Assembly: GCF_016545825.1 (NCBI RefSeq)
Contig: NC_052621.1
Location: 21,106,940-21,170,939, forward strand
Origin: Eucalyptus grandis
Lineage: Eukaryota; Streptophyta; Magnoliopsida; Myrtales; Myrtaceae
DNA: 64,000 nucleotides
Reading direction: 5' to 3'
The translations under genes and the position numbers were made by a program. Within the stretch, counting starts at the first letter, position 1. The number at the start of each line of letters is the position of its first letter. Positions 45,235 to 56,954 of the stretch are shown piece by piece. The notes beneath the pieces were generated by a model. That model worked only from the letters and a program-made list of their open reading frames with translations, ran no database searches and was not told where the DNA came from.

Positions 45235-46974
45235 GATCTCAGAGAAAAGGAGAAAGTTAATTAGGTGCATCATCTTCTATGATAATTTAATAATAAAAGC
45301 AACAAATGGCTAGTGGATTAGAAAGATCGAAGCCCACTTGCTTCAATTCTATACTCCTATACATCCAAAAAAACAAAAGCCACCCTCCTTTCATCTTATT
45401 TTATAGATATATGAAACAAAACTTCATTGAAACCTAAGAAAAGTATCGCTTTAGCAAATAAATAAAAGTTGCTAGTTTGATTAACGGAGTTACTCCTATT
45501 CCTTTGCATGGTTTGACGTTTAATCACACAGAAATAGAGATAACATTCCCAAAATACTCTTTTACTCTATCTCTTTTTAATAAAGTAATTAAGTGATAAC
45601 GCCATAAATATGCAATGCCCATACCCTATAATTGAGACTCATTAATCTAATTACCGACGATTGATATTTTCTATATCCATCTGTATTTTAAATAACCGAA
45701 TATTAGTGTGATATATAATCAAAGGTCTCATTATATAACACTTACAATATATGAATTGCATTTAATATACTCACCATTCCAATTACTAAATAAATCATCC
45801 GATCAAAAAAATTACTAATAATTCCTATAATTATCATTAAGTACGATGTATTACATAAACGGATGAGATCTGAGTTTTCACGTCGAGTTATGCAATAAAT
45901 TTGAGAAGATATAATATGGGAGACAACCCCCTTTTTTAGCTTATGTTGGCACCTTGAAGCCTGTAGCTGTTTCAGTATCATTTTTGACAGACGGAAGGAC
46001 GAGGTTCCTTCTGTCTCGCCCCGTCATCTTGCTGTCGACAAACATGCCGAGAAACATATAACTGGGACCAAAATCAGTCTCTACACAGGCTCACGACAAT
46101 GAAAACACGAGAACGAGACATGCAAATAGAATGCCAATCAATGTCTCCTCATACGGGTGAGATCAGGGATATGAGGCGGGATCGTTGAAGTCGGATTGGA
46201 GAAACTTGCATCATGCACCGGACGTATCCTTGGCCGTCAAATTAGTTATAGAAGAAGCAATGGAAATTTATCAGCTCATAAGTCTAAACACAACCAGGCT
46301 AGTATGGCCCCAAGGATTCTAAAGAAAGAAAAAGACCTGTCCCTTAAGATCCACAAACAGCCTTCAAATTGAATCAAAGCATATATGGCAAGTCTTTCCA
46401 CCTCCCAACATCATAGGTGGGGAAATCATGTCCTCAGATCAAATCTCTTATCAATAGATTCAACCACCGTTTCTAATGTCAAAGAGCTGCACACTCTGAA
46501 GATTGAAAAACAGGAGCAACTTAGTTAACTTCAAGGATCCACAGAACATTCCAGTTTATCAATACACATACACGGTTTCAAGAAGGAACTCATGGTAAAA
46601 CTTCCCTGCAATTCAGTCATCAGATTTTACGTGATGTCCTCGCTGTAGATAAAGAAAGAAAATTCACCTCCACAGAATAGTAGCTCCCCCTAGTCACAGA
46701 GAACATGGCGTTCAGCCTTACAAGCTCAATTTTTTCCTTCAAAATGGGTGACATTAGAAACTCAGAATACTTGCAATCCACAACTTTCGCCCAAAGAAGA
46801 TTGGATTGTAAAGCAAAGTTCTACAAGCTAGCCAACTAGGTCTCCCTCTGCTGTTAAGTATTGACTAGCAGCTGACTTGGTTAGACAGCAAGGCCAAAGG
46901 ATGGATCAGAAAGAAAAACAAAATTCCCGGGAGTGAGTCCATGAGGAGAAGAGCTTCTTACACATTACAAATAG
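45235..46974. repeat. Duplicated DNA downstream of ASHR2 B
   Basis: No gene. 45300-45950 matches 54785-55380 and 63440-63960. 45955-46970 matches 55390-56071 plus 62103-62490, i.e. the DNA into which the Copia element at 56072 inserted. It shows the site without the element near 46578. Confidence 0.8.
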
Positions 46975-47280
46975 GGGGACCTCACTCATCGCTATCCTCT
47001 TCTCCGTCGGCTCCCCGCCTCTTCATCCTCCCTCCTGAGCTGACCACATACATTACACTCCATTATATCAGAAGGAGAGCCGTCCGACGGAGGCAAAGGT
47101 GCCATTGTCCCGCTGAAGTTTTTCCTGCTGCACATATACCTGACGAAGAAATATGCATAGGGGAAGTCGATCTCATTTGTTCATCCGCGTCCTCATCCAT
47201 CCCTTCTTCGTCACCATCGTCCTCTTCGCCGATATCATCATGCTCATTCTTGTCATTGGACCAATTGGCCTCGACCATGT
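46975..47280 (-). pseudogene. ASHR2-like C-terminal region, copy B (frameshifted)
   Basis: On the minus strand it starts in VEANWSNDKNEHDDIGEEDD (at 47278), the acidic linker of copy C, and then loses the segment coding for SGSEVGIAEEKE. The rest (PHAYFFVRYMC-like, GGTLAPLP-like, ECNVCGQLRREDEE) is readable but in other frames. The SET core upstream of the linker is cut off at about 47280, where unrelated repeat DNA begins. Confidence 0.8.
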
Positions 47281-47665
47281 GACGATTTGGCTAGACCCAA
47301 GCTCACCGAGCCTCGATGACCTCTAGTGAGGCTTGAGCTCATTGGAATCTGGCGATCTCAACCCTGTAGCAGGCAATCGGCCAAAGAAAAAGCAAAAATA
47401 AAAAATAAAAATAAAAAGTAATTAAAAATTCAATTAAAAAAGTAAAGAAAAAATGAAAAATAAAAATAAAAATAAAAACAAAACATTATTAAAAGGAGTG
47501 CACGAAGGTCCATGCCGAACAATGAAATTTTCTAATTTATTTTCACGTTTCAGCTAAGCGGCTGAAAATATTATTATTCTCCTAGAAAAATAATTTCTGG
47601 AGATTCATCACTTTTTATTATTTTATTATTTTTTTAAGTTTATTTTCGGTTTCTAGCCAAACAGG
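47281..47665. repeat. Truncated repeat that cuts ASHR2 B
   Basis: The right end reads TTTCTAGCCAAACAGGGCC, like the Harbinger-type end at 51867. The left end is missing, so ASHR2 B and this element were probably joined by a deletion. The interior (47380-47500) is A-rich. Confidence 0.5.
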
Positions 47666-49064
47666 GCCAATGTAACATTGACTTGATCAAGTACAGTAAG
47701 TAGGTAATCACTTCTTCATCAGGCAACATTTAAATAGTCTCACAATTACAAATCATGAGTAGTAGATACACTTAAACTAGATAAATCCACAATGCATTTG
47801 ACTCATGCACCTAAATTTTATCCCTTTTTTCTCCCTACTTGCACACGATATGCGTGCCCTAATGCTAATGAATTTACTTTATATCTTTTTCATCCCAACT
47901 TCACCACGATTCTTCGCAAAGCAAAAGTAGTGAACTGCCTTTAACCAGTTCTGTTTTTTAATGTGTCTTTGAGCAAGAAAGGAATGTCCCCCGGTTGGCT
48001 TATTTGGGACTAAAATTGAATGTGCTGCCCGTGGGAAAGGGATACGGAAGGAGGTCATCAATATGCGTAATTAGGGCTTAACCATCATCAAAATGACGTA
48101 TCAATCTGATCGGGTGATGGAATTAATCACTTTCGGATTTAATTGTCGTCCTGCAATATATTTGTGCCTAGTTTACTGATTATAGCAGTTATAAATTTTA
48201 ATGGATCCAAATGCTTCTCGATTGCAACTCACAAATGCTTGTGGCTGATATGAGCGGAAGCATTTGAGTTTCACACAAGATGTCTAAAACCCATCTTATG
48301 TGCCACCTAAAGTCAAATCCACAATGCAACCTCCCCCACGCGCCCCCCGCTCCTTCGTACACACGATATGTGTGCCGTAACGCTAATGAATTTACTTTAT
48401 ATCCTTTTCATCCCAGCTTCACAAGGATTCTTCTCAAAGCAAAAGTAGTGAACTGCCTTTAATCATTTTTTTTTTTTAAACGGTCTTTGAGCAAGAAAGG
48501 AATGTCCCCCAATTGGCTTATTTGGGACTAAAAATGTGTTGCCCGCGCAAAAGGGACCCGGAATGAGGTCATCAATGTGCGTAATTAGGGCTTAACCAAT
48601 TCATCAAAATGACGTATTAATCTGATCAGGTGATGCAATTAGTCACTTTCGGATTTAATCATCGTTCTGCAATATATTTGTGTTTAGAGTTCACTAATTA
48701 TAGCAGTTATATTGGATCCAAGAGCTTGTCAATTGGAGATCATAAGCAATTATAATGGATTCGAGCTCCTCTCGATTGGAGCTCATAAATGCTTGTGGCC
48801 AATTTCATATGAAACAAGGGGATGAAATAAGGGGAAGTATTTGAGTTTCACACAAGATGGTTACAACCTGTCATGAGCTAACCATGCACACATAATATTA
48901 TTCCATCACTATTTGTGGTGACATTTTTTTTTCTCCTACATGCGATGTATGCACAAAAAAAGCGCATCAAGTACTAAATTTGAGACTCAAGTAAGAGATC
49001 TCGGAATATCTCAAATACATAATAAAAAAAATTACAACAAAAAAGAACTATTATTTTAAATCCA
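47666..49064. repeat. DNA upstream of DUF247 D with an internal tandem duplication
   Basis: The paralogous upstream block is present twice: 47840-48295 and 48352-48830 both hold CTAATGAATTTACTTTATATC, AAAAGTAGTGAACTGCCTTTA and GAGCAAGAAAGGAATGTCCC. Copies A and B have one block each (15300-15790, 26580-27000). No gene. Confidence 0.8.
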
Positions 49065-49842
49065 GGCTCCGTTCCTTTCGATGAAAATGTAATATTTTTG
49101 AAAAATATTTTTCTAAAAGTCATTTTCAAGGAAAATGATAATATTTTTCGGTGTTCGGTAAAAATCTAAAATTGAAGTGGAAAATTTTTCCACTATTCGG
49201 TATCTAATTTGATTTTCCTCCATGCACTTCTTTTGATTATTTTTTATGTTCTTTTTTATTTTTAAAAATCTAATTTTAAATTCTTTTTGGTTATTTTATT
49301 TTATTTTTAAAAATTCAAATTTTAATTTTTTTTATCCTACATTTCTTTCATTTTCTTTTTTTCTTTTCTTTACTTTTCTTTTCCTCAACTTGTTGCCAAC
49401 AACGATCGACGAGCACTACCTTAGGCCTTGCCACCGTCCAATGATGCTCGGGAGTTGTCGATTTGCGAGGCTCAAGCCTTGCCAACTCTAGCGACGCTCG
49501 GGCGTCACCAATCTAGCAAGCTATAGTCATTGGCCTTCTCCAGAACCGGAGACTAGTCAAAGAAGAAGGAAAAGAAAAGGAATAAAGAATTAATTAAAAC
49601 TCAATTAAAAAAATAAAAATAATAAAGTAAAAATATATTTGTGAAAGAAAGTGAGGGTGAAAGAATATGTGAAAAATGTTTTCCCTTTTCTCAAAACGTG
49701 AAAACATTTTTCCCTCTTTAAGAAGACTTTTTTTCCTATGAAGATAATGTTTTCCATCATTAATTTATTTTCCGTGAAATGAACATCGGAAGATTCGAAA
49801 TATTTTTTTTTTAAAGTTATTTTTTATGAAATGAATGGAACT
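49065..49842. mobile_element. Nonautonomous DNA element in the upstream DNA of DUF247 D
   Basis: The left end GGCTCCGTTCCTTTCGATG pairs with the right-strand GAGTTCCATTCATTTCATA. Further AAAATATTTTTC-type blocks pair inside. Units A and B read AATCTATTGTCACGT without the insert (16070 and 27295), so the insertion can be placed between TCCA (49061-49064) and TCTA (49842-49845). The core 49400-49560 is GC-richer. Confidence 0.65.
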
Positions 49843-50265
49843 CTAGTGTCACGTAAAATATTCAAAGTCGGTGCCCAAATTGGCATTACATGTATTCAAT
49901 CCATAGGAGCCCTTCAATTAAGAGAGACGCACAGGAGATTCATCGAATTCGAAGGCTAATACGCGATCGGAGGATTCCGGGCATTGCGTGCATTGGGTGC
50001 ACGAACTTCGAATCCTCATGCACAAGAAGTGAGTCACATGACTCACATGTACATGGCTTGTCCCGTAATTCATCTTGAACTTGAAGCACTAGTTGGGCTT
50101 GGGCACCCCCAAACTTTTATCCCCCAACCCTCTTCACCCTTCCATTCTCCCCATGTATTCACCTCTTCTCTCACTCCTTTCAGCTTAAGAAGAAGAAAAA
50201 AAAAAAACAAGAGCATAAGACCCTCCAGAACGGAAACTTGTGGAACCTGTGAAACTCGCGGAACT
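49843..50265. other. 5' flank of DUF247 D
   Basis: Homologous to 16080-16329 and 27300-27503 (CAAAGTCGGTGCCCAAATT, CACTCCTTTCAGCTTAAGAA). Presumed promoter and leader; TGTATTCACC at 50152 is the counterpart of TATATTCACC in copy A and may be the TATA region. Confidence 0.55.
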
Positions 50266-52950
50266 ATGTCTCCTGCGAAACCGGACGAGTCCAACTCGAT
50301 TGCTCCACTTGAAGAGAGCCTCCACTTCATGCTCTCGGACGACGAGGAGCAACGGTACTGGAAGACGCGGTCCATCTACAGGGTCCCTGCCCGCATCACC
50401 GCCCTCAACTGCCAGGCCTACAGGCCGCAAGTTGTCTCCTTCGGCCCCTACCACCACGGTGAGGACCACCTCCTTCCCATGGAGGAACACAAGTGCCGCG
50501 TGGTCCGCCACTTCCTCAGGCGGTCCGGGAAGTGCCGTGAGCACTTCTTCGAGTCCCTGAGGGAGGTGGCGTGGGACCTCGAGGAGAGCTACAACGCGCT
50601 GGACCTGAAGTGGAAGGCAGGCAACGGCGAGGGCGCGGCACCCCTGTTCCTAGAGCTGATGGTAACTGACGGCTGCTTCATGCTTGAGATCCTGAGGTTC
50701 GCAGCCGACGAGGTGCACGACTACGCACCCAACGACCCTATCTTCAGCAAACATGGGGAGCTCTACATAATGCCAGACATTCGGCATGATATGCTGATGC
50801 TGGAGAATCAGCTTCCGATGCTAGTGCTGGATCGGCTGGTAGCTGTCGAGAGCCATGGTGAGAAGGTTAGGGCGCGTTTAGTAATGATTATGTTCTCGTG
50901 AACTGATTCTGACAAGAAATTATTATTTTTGATTATGTTCCCGGGAACTGATTTTGACTAAAAAGAATGTGTTTGGTAACTGTCTAAAATTTCTGATTCG
51001 GAATAGAATTGCGTTTGATAACGTGTTCATTGATTATGTTCCAAATTAATTTTTTTCTACTTTTTACTTTCTTTCTTTTCTTTTCTTTTTCCCTTTTTCT
51101 CCTATTTTTCTTCTTCTTCTTGTGGCCGGTCGTCGAACCGACGACCAGCCGGACGAGGGCCAGCGACCTCACCAGAGCATCGCCGGCCCTCGGCGAGGCT
51201 GGCCCTCATCGACCGAGCCTCACCGGCAGTTGGGCGAGGCTCGCCCAGCCCCGCCAAGCCTCGGCCTCGCCGATGGCCAGGTGAGCCTCGCCGGGGCTGG
51301 GCGAGGCCCGCTTGCCACCAGCCGGGCTCGCCTAGCTCCGACCGGTGGCGGGCGAGCCTCGCCCAGCGCCGGCAAGGCTCGCCCGGCCACCGGCCGGGCT
51401 TGCCTATCTCGGTCGGTGGCCGGGCGAGCCTCGACCTCGCCGGATCCGGCGAGGCCGAGGCTTGCCGGTGGTTGGGCGTGCCTCTGGCGAGCTCGCCGGA
51501 CCTCACCCTAGCCAGGCGAGCCTCCAACAATCTCGCCGAACCTTGCCCTGGCCAGGAGAGCCTCTGGCGAGCTCGCGGGACTGATGGCCGGCGGTGGTGG
51601 GCGACGGCGGACGGCAGCGGGCGGCGGCGGGCGACGGTTGCGGGATGGCGGAAGGAAAGAAGAAGAGTTTTATTGCGTTGATTCTTTTTTTGATTCTCGG
51701 ACGCAAAATCAACTTTTTTTTATTCTCAAATCTTCTCCCAAACTGATTCTGGGAACAAATTTGTTCCCGGGAACAAAAATTTTACCAAACGCGATTCTCA
51801 TCTCAAACTGATTTTGGGAACAAAAAATCAGAATTATGCATTGTTTGGCACGTTGCCAAACAGGGCCTTAGTTTCTTAGATTTGGTCGGTCGTAAGACGA
51901 GAAAATATTGCAAGTACGCAAACCGCCGTACTATGTGCACGTGACAGTACATCTTTGTGATCTCACATGAACCCTACGATGGATCCACCGAATCTAATGC
52001 TCCAAATGCATTGATTGCCCGGTTCATGATCAACCGATAATTTGATTAGTAAATCTATCACCAAAACTTCATTTTTTTTCCCTTTTACGCAAGTGGTATC
52101 AGTACAACCCCAATCTCAGATTCAACGTACTGACTTCACTCGAACAACACAGGACGACGAATCTGTCAACAGGCTCATTTTCAAAAGCTGGTTCCACGGC
52201 AAGGACATCACAGGGATGGGCAAATGCCTGCACGTCCTGGACGTCTACAGGAAGCACAAGCTGAAGGAGCCCAAGAAGAAGGACAACGTGGAGAGGAAGT
52301 ACAGTGAGGAGATTATCCGGTCGCGCCTGCACGTCCTGGACGTCTTCAGGAAGCACATGCGGAAGAAGCCCAAGGACAACGTGGAGATGAAGGACGGTAT
52401 GAAGCTTATCCGGTCGGCCTCGGCCACTGAGCTCAGCGAGCATGGGATCCAGTTCAAGAATAGCAAGACCCGGAGCCTCAATGACATCTCCTTTGAGGGC
52501 GGTGTCCTGAGGCTCCCCACGATCGTAGTGGGTGACAAAATCGAGTCCGTCTTCCTCAACCTCATGGCGTTTGAGCGCTTCCATGTTGGGGCCGGGAACG
52601 AGGTCACTTCCTACATCTGCTTCATGGACTACATCATCGACAAAGGGCAGGACGTTGCACTGCTCCGCGCCCAGGGTATCCTCCAGAATGACCTGGAGAG
52701 CGATGAGGCAGTAGCCAAGCTGTTCAACTTGCTGGCCAAGGGTGCAACTATGGACTCCGACAGCAGCATCAATGGCGTGCTTACCAAGGTCGAACAGTAC
52801 TATAGTAACCGCTGGAACATGTGGAGGGTTAATTTCTTCCACACCTACTTCAGGAATCCTTGGGTTACATTGTCTCTCATCGCTGCCGTCTTCCTCTTTG
52901 CGCTCACCATAATTCAGACTGTATATTCCATGCTCGGCTACCACAAATGA
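50266..52950 (+). CDS. DUF247/UPF0481 protein, copy D (two exons, 465 aa)
   Basis: Exon 1 is 50266-50865 (200 codons, as in copy C), the intron 50866-52152 (GT-AG, phase 0) and exon 2 52153-52950. Motifs: SIYRVPARI (res 36-44), VVSFGPYHHGE (57-66), LLPMEEHK (69-76), DGCFMLEIL (135-143), DIRHDMLMLENQLP (171-184), FERFHVGAGNEVTSYICFMDYIID (340-363) and a membrane helix at about 437-461 followed by only a few residues. The start was chosen because it aligns with the ATG of copy B and follows the conserved leader. Residues 226-257 and 259-288 are a direct repeat. The intron holds a 998-bp Harbinger-like element; without it the intron is 286 bp, close to copy B (256 bp). Confidence 0.88.
50870..51867. 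mobile_element. Harbinger-like nonautonomous element in the intron of DUF247 D
   Basis: A TTA duplication (50867-50869, 51868-51870) flanks ends GGGCGCGTTTAGTAATGATT and, on the right strand, GGCCCTGTTTGGCAACGTGCC. The unoccupied site GGTTAGTTTCTTAGATTT is seen in copies B and C. Subterminal GATTATGTTCCCGGGAAC-like blocks occur at both ends. The core 51120-51650 is about 70 % GC, with many CTCGCC/GGCGAGG repeats and no convincing gene. The insertion starts 2 bp inside the splice donor. Confidence 0.85.
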
Positions 52951-53359
52951 ACCATTTGCCTCTCAGTACAATAATATACTCTTTTTTCCACTTTTTTTGG
53001 TTTTTCTCCTGCTGACGGATGCTTGATCATCATCTCTTGATCGGTTTGTTGATTGTTGTTATGAACAATTTTCCTCCTGCTTTCAGTCATGTTCATATCC
53101 CTCTTTGAATGTTCTGAATAATGGACATTTTTGCTTAACATTATCAAATGATGATTCTCTAGTTTCAGTCTCCTTTATGTTTGTCCAATTTGAATCGGGT
53201 AGGGTGAAGGATGATCAAGTTTTAGGCAAATGAAATCTTCCACTGTACCATTTCTTCTTGATTAAATTTGTTAAGTTGCAATGAATTTAAGTGAGAAAAC
53301 AAATATGGCCTTCAAAGTCATCTCTAATCACCACTTGCTTCAAACATCCTAAAAGAACA
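52951..53359. other. DNA downstream of DUF247 D
   Basis: Shares the 3' flank blocks of the other copies (CTTTCAGTCATGTTCAT near 53080, GGATGATCAAGTTTTAGGC near 53208). No gene. Confidence 0.65.
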
Positions 53360-54760
53360 AAGGTGTTTGATTGTTGATCTCAGCATATAATTTGCTGAAA
53401 TGATTTCCACCATATTAAAGATATTACAAAGCATTACAGTTTATAAGGAAACAATACAGTGATATAAATAATAAAGCTGTCGATCCCTTGATTTTAGTAA
53501 TTCGAAATCTGCTTGTGATTTTGGTTGACATTTCCATATTCTTCTCTCTTGATTGATAAATCAATACCTTAACTCTCACTCAAATTGGGAATGGAACAAT
53601 CCCAAATTCTCAATTTGCAATGTAAGTTTCCAAATGTGTTGTTGGAATAATAATTTGTGAAGAGATCAACAATTCAACGCACAAACAGAATATACTTAGT
53701 CACAAGAGTTCCACGAGCTACTTTTTCTCACTCATAATGATAATCTAATTCGATATGTTTAGCTTTTGCATATAACACGAGACTAATCAACATATAAATT
53801 GCACTAATATTATCACAAAATGATAATAGTGAATTTGAGAGATGAATACCTAAATCTCTTAAAAGGAAAGATATCCAAACAATCTCAACAATTGTTGATG
53901 CCATTGCAAGATACTCTACATTGGCATTAGATTGAGCAACCTTTTGTTGCTGCTTAGCACTCCATGATATAGAGTTACTACAGGTACAAAATATCATAAT
54001 TGATCGTTGAGTCAAGGAACAATTTGCCCAATCTACATCACAACATGTTTATGACTCTATAGTTAACTTGGACAGGATTCGCATTTCTCGATCTATTAGT
54101 AGCACATAGCACAAAATGTGCTTCACAATTCGAAAATGAGTCACAGCACACCAATGCATGAATTGACATACAAAATTGACTGCATATGAAATATCCAACC
54201 TTGTGATGGTGAGATTAAAAAGCTCTGACAATACATTGATATAGCATGGGATTCGAAAATAATTTCGCATTTGAGAGAATGAATGCGCATGGCTATGTGT
54301 GTGGATCCTGGCTTGCAACCCTCCATTTGAGCACACCAAAGAATTGACAAAGCATATTGTGGTTGGCACAAATAAAGACTATCAAAAATATTCTAACCTC
54401 CACAACCAAAAAATAATGTAATGGCTCTGTATCCTTCATTGTTTCATTGTAAATTCACTACTCAATGAAGAAATAAATCCATCAAGCAAGTTTGGATCAT
54501 TATTGATGACAATCATATCATTCACGAATAAAAGTAGAGCTAAAATGCCATGATCTGATTTTTGAATAAACAATGAAGGATCTACAATGCTGCAAAAGAA
54601 ACCAAATGCTAAAAGAAACAAGCTAAAATGATCAAACCATGCTTTTGATGCTTGCTTGAGGCCACACAAAGCTCTCTCAAGTTTGCAAGCATAAGACAGG
54701 TATCTTGCATCCTCAAAACAAGGCAGTTGCTCCATATAAACAGATTGTGACAGAAATAAA
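53360..54760 (-). mobile_element. Degenerate Copia element, 3' part
   Basis: On the minus strand 54436-54735 codes reverse transcriptase pieces (ERALCGLKQASKAWFDHF, then LLLFVNDMIV at the catalytic loop, where YVDD has become FVND). 54049-54369 holds the link region (LDISYAVNFVCQFMH) and 53728-54015 the RNase H (SWSAKQQQKVAQSNANVEYLA, FCDNISAIYM, AKHIELDYHYE). The motif GFSDADWA is lost. 53360-53572 may be the 3' LTR, starting after a TTGAGTGAGAG purine run. The 5' half is absent. It is a different Copia lineage from the two RE1-like elements. Confidence 0.75.
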
Positions 54761-56066
54761 TATCTATATTAAAAATAAAAATAACAAATGGGGAGTAAAT
54801 TAAAAAAAAAAAAAAATCAAAGCCCACTTGCATCAATTGTACACTCTCACTACTCTCCCTCTTATGCATACAAAAAGACCCTCTTTCTTCTAATTTATAA
54901 TATGGAACAAAATTTCAATTGGACCCCCAAAAAAATATGCATCCACGGGAAGAAAAGAACAAATGTTGGTTACCGATGATGCTAATTTTTAATAACTTTT
55001 GTAATATCACTAAGTACGATGTATGACATAATGGGATGAGATGCCCATAGTTTTTCAGTTTCTACATTGAGTTATGCAATATCAATTTTGCAGACTTTAA
55101 TCGTTAAATTGATTTGGAATGCCTGTGTATTCATCTTTGGTGTATTATGACCTATAAACTGTATAATGACTCGTCTGCAGTTGATTCTCACACTCTGTTC
55201 AATGCATGTTAAGGCTATTGTTAAACTTGGATTACGATCTTTACCTGTTTTGTCTAATCGTAACACCGGTAATGCACACAGAGTTGGCCGTACAATGTAG
55301 GGATTTTGATATTTATTCTTGACATTCCATTACCATTAGCACACATCAAGTGACCCCCATTCTATGCAAGGCAACCCCTTCATCGTTTCATGCCGACTCT
55401 TAAAGCCTGTAGTTGTTTCGGAATCATTTTCGACAGACAAGAGGACAAAGGGTCTCCTTCTGTCTCACCCCATCGTTGCTGTTGAAAAACATACTAAGAA
55501 ACATATATCTGGGACCAAAATCAGTCTCTACACAGACTCGAGACGATGGAAAAAGCAAAAACAGGACACGTGAGTAGAATGCCATTCCTTGTATGGGTGA
55601 GATTAGGGACATGAGGCATGTTGAGCTCAGATTAGAGCCACCAGCATCATACACCGGATGTGTCTTTGGCCGTCAAACTAGTTATCGAAGAGGTGGAAAA
55701 ATTCACCAGCTCACAAGTCAAAACACAACCAGCCTACATAGCCCCCAAGGATGCCAAGAGACTCAAGGAAAAAACCTGTCCCTTAAGAACCACGAGCAGC
55801 CTTCAGTCCGTTATTGGCAGCACGTTATTAAGGAAAGAAACCACACGCTGCACTATCGAATCAAAGCAAATATGGCAAGTTTTTCACCTCCCCAACATCA
55901 TTTGGTTGGGATATCACATGCCCCAATATCAGATCAAATTTTTATCAATAGGTTCAACCACCTTTCCTAATGCCAAATAGCTGCAAAATCTGAAGATTGA
56001 AAATATGAGCAGGTTGGTCGACTTGAAGGGATCCACAGAACATGCAAGTTTATCGATAACATACTT
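54761..56066. repeat. Duplicated DNA downstream of ASHR2 C, left of the Copia insertion
   Basis: No gene. Matches 45300-46575. A frame at 55593-55970 has no counterpart in the paralogue, so it is not coding. Confidence 0.75.
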
Positions 56067-56071
56067 GATTT

Positions 56072-56713
56072 TGTTAAATATAAAGGAACTGAGTCTTCTC
56101 AATCATCAGTTACTATAAATTCAGCAGATAGAGAAAGAACACGTGAGGAAAAACAAAAGACAGAAAAGCAACAAAGAGCTGGTGATCAACGAGCTGGTGA
56201 TCAAGGGTGGAGAACTCGTGGTGAAGACAAACTTGGATTGACATCAATGAAGAAGAAGCCTGAGATGAAGAGTGACATGGATCGCCAAGTTATAACAGAT
56301 CTAAACTAGCACGTGTGCGGTTATTCAGCTGAAAAGGGGAAAAACAAATGAAGAAACAGTTAGTTGAATTCTATTTTTCTCTTTTATGAGCTGTATTCAG
56401 TTTTCCGTTCTTTAAGTAGTCTTCTTCCTCCTCGATGGATGTAGAGAGAAAATATAGAGAGAGAAGAGAGTAGAAATATAGAGAGAGAAAGCTTAGAGAG
56501 CTATCATCAATGGATGCTCTGCAATTGTGTAGCTGATACGTGCTGTGATAGAGAGATAGAAACAGGGGATGTAAAACAGAGGATTTTGTATTCAAAAGCT
56601 GTCGTTGATCATAGAAGCTTTGTACTACAATCATATTGATATAGAGTAATTCAAAGTATTTCTTTTGTTGATTTCGCTGTATCCTGATCCATTTCTTCAT
56701 CTTCATCTTCACA
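56072..56713 (+). repeat. 5' LTR of RE1-like Copia
   Basis: 642 bp, TG...CA ends. A GAGAGA-rich stretch at 56440-56490 probably lies in the transcribed leader. Confidence 0.95.
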
Positions 56714-56726
56714 TGGTATCAGAGCC
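56714..56726 (+). other. Primer binding site (initiator-Met tRNA)
   Basis: TGGTATCAGAGCC, identical to the standard plant Copia primer site, directly at the LTR end. Confidence 0.95.
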
Positions 56727-56954
56727 ATAGTATCCTAAAGAAATCATCTTGTTGTTGCGCATTCAACCTTGGATTTCTCATAAGGTTTTCATCTAGCAGG
56801 CGATCATATCTGCCAGAGGGATCCATTCAGTAGCTATTCATTAGATCGAGAAAGAAGAAGCTGAAGTTGCAGCAGATTGCAATATCACGGTAATTGTGTT
56901 AGTTCTTCATAACACTATTGCTATCTTCCTCTTCAAAGCTGAGAAAATACAACA

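Noticed and set aside
51102..51681. Several overlapping frames on both strands
   Set aside because: They lie in the GC-rich repeat core of the Harbinger-like element; the composition, not a gene, keeps all frames open.
52099..52944. 281-codon minus-strand open frame
   Set aside because: Antisense shadow of exon 2 of DUF247 D, a by-product of GC-rich codon use.
55593..55980. 125- and 106-codon frames left of the Copia element
   Set aside because: Overlapping frames in non-coding duplicated DNA; the paralogue at 46150-46480 does not keep them open.
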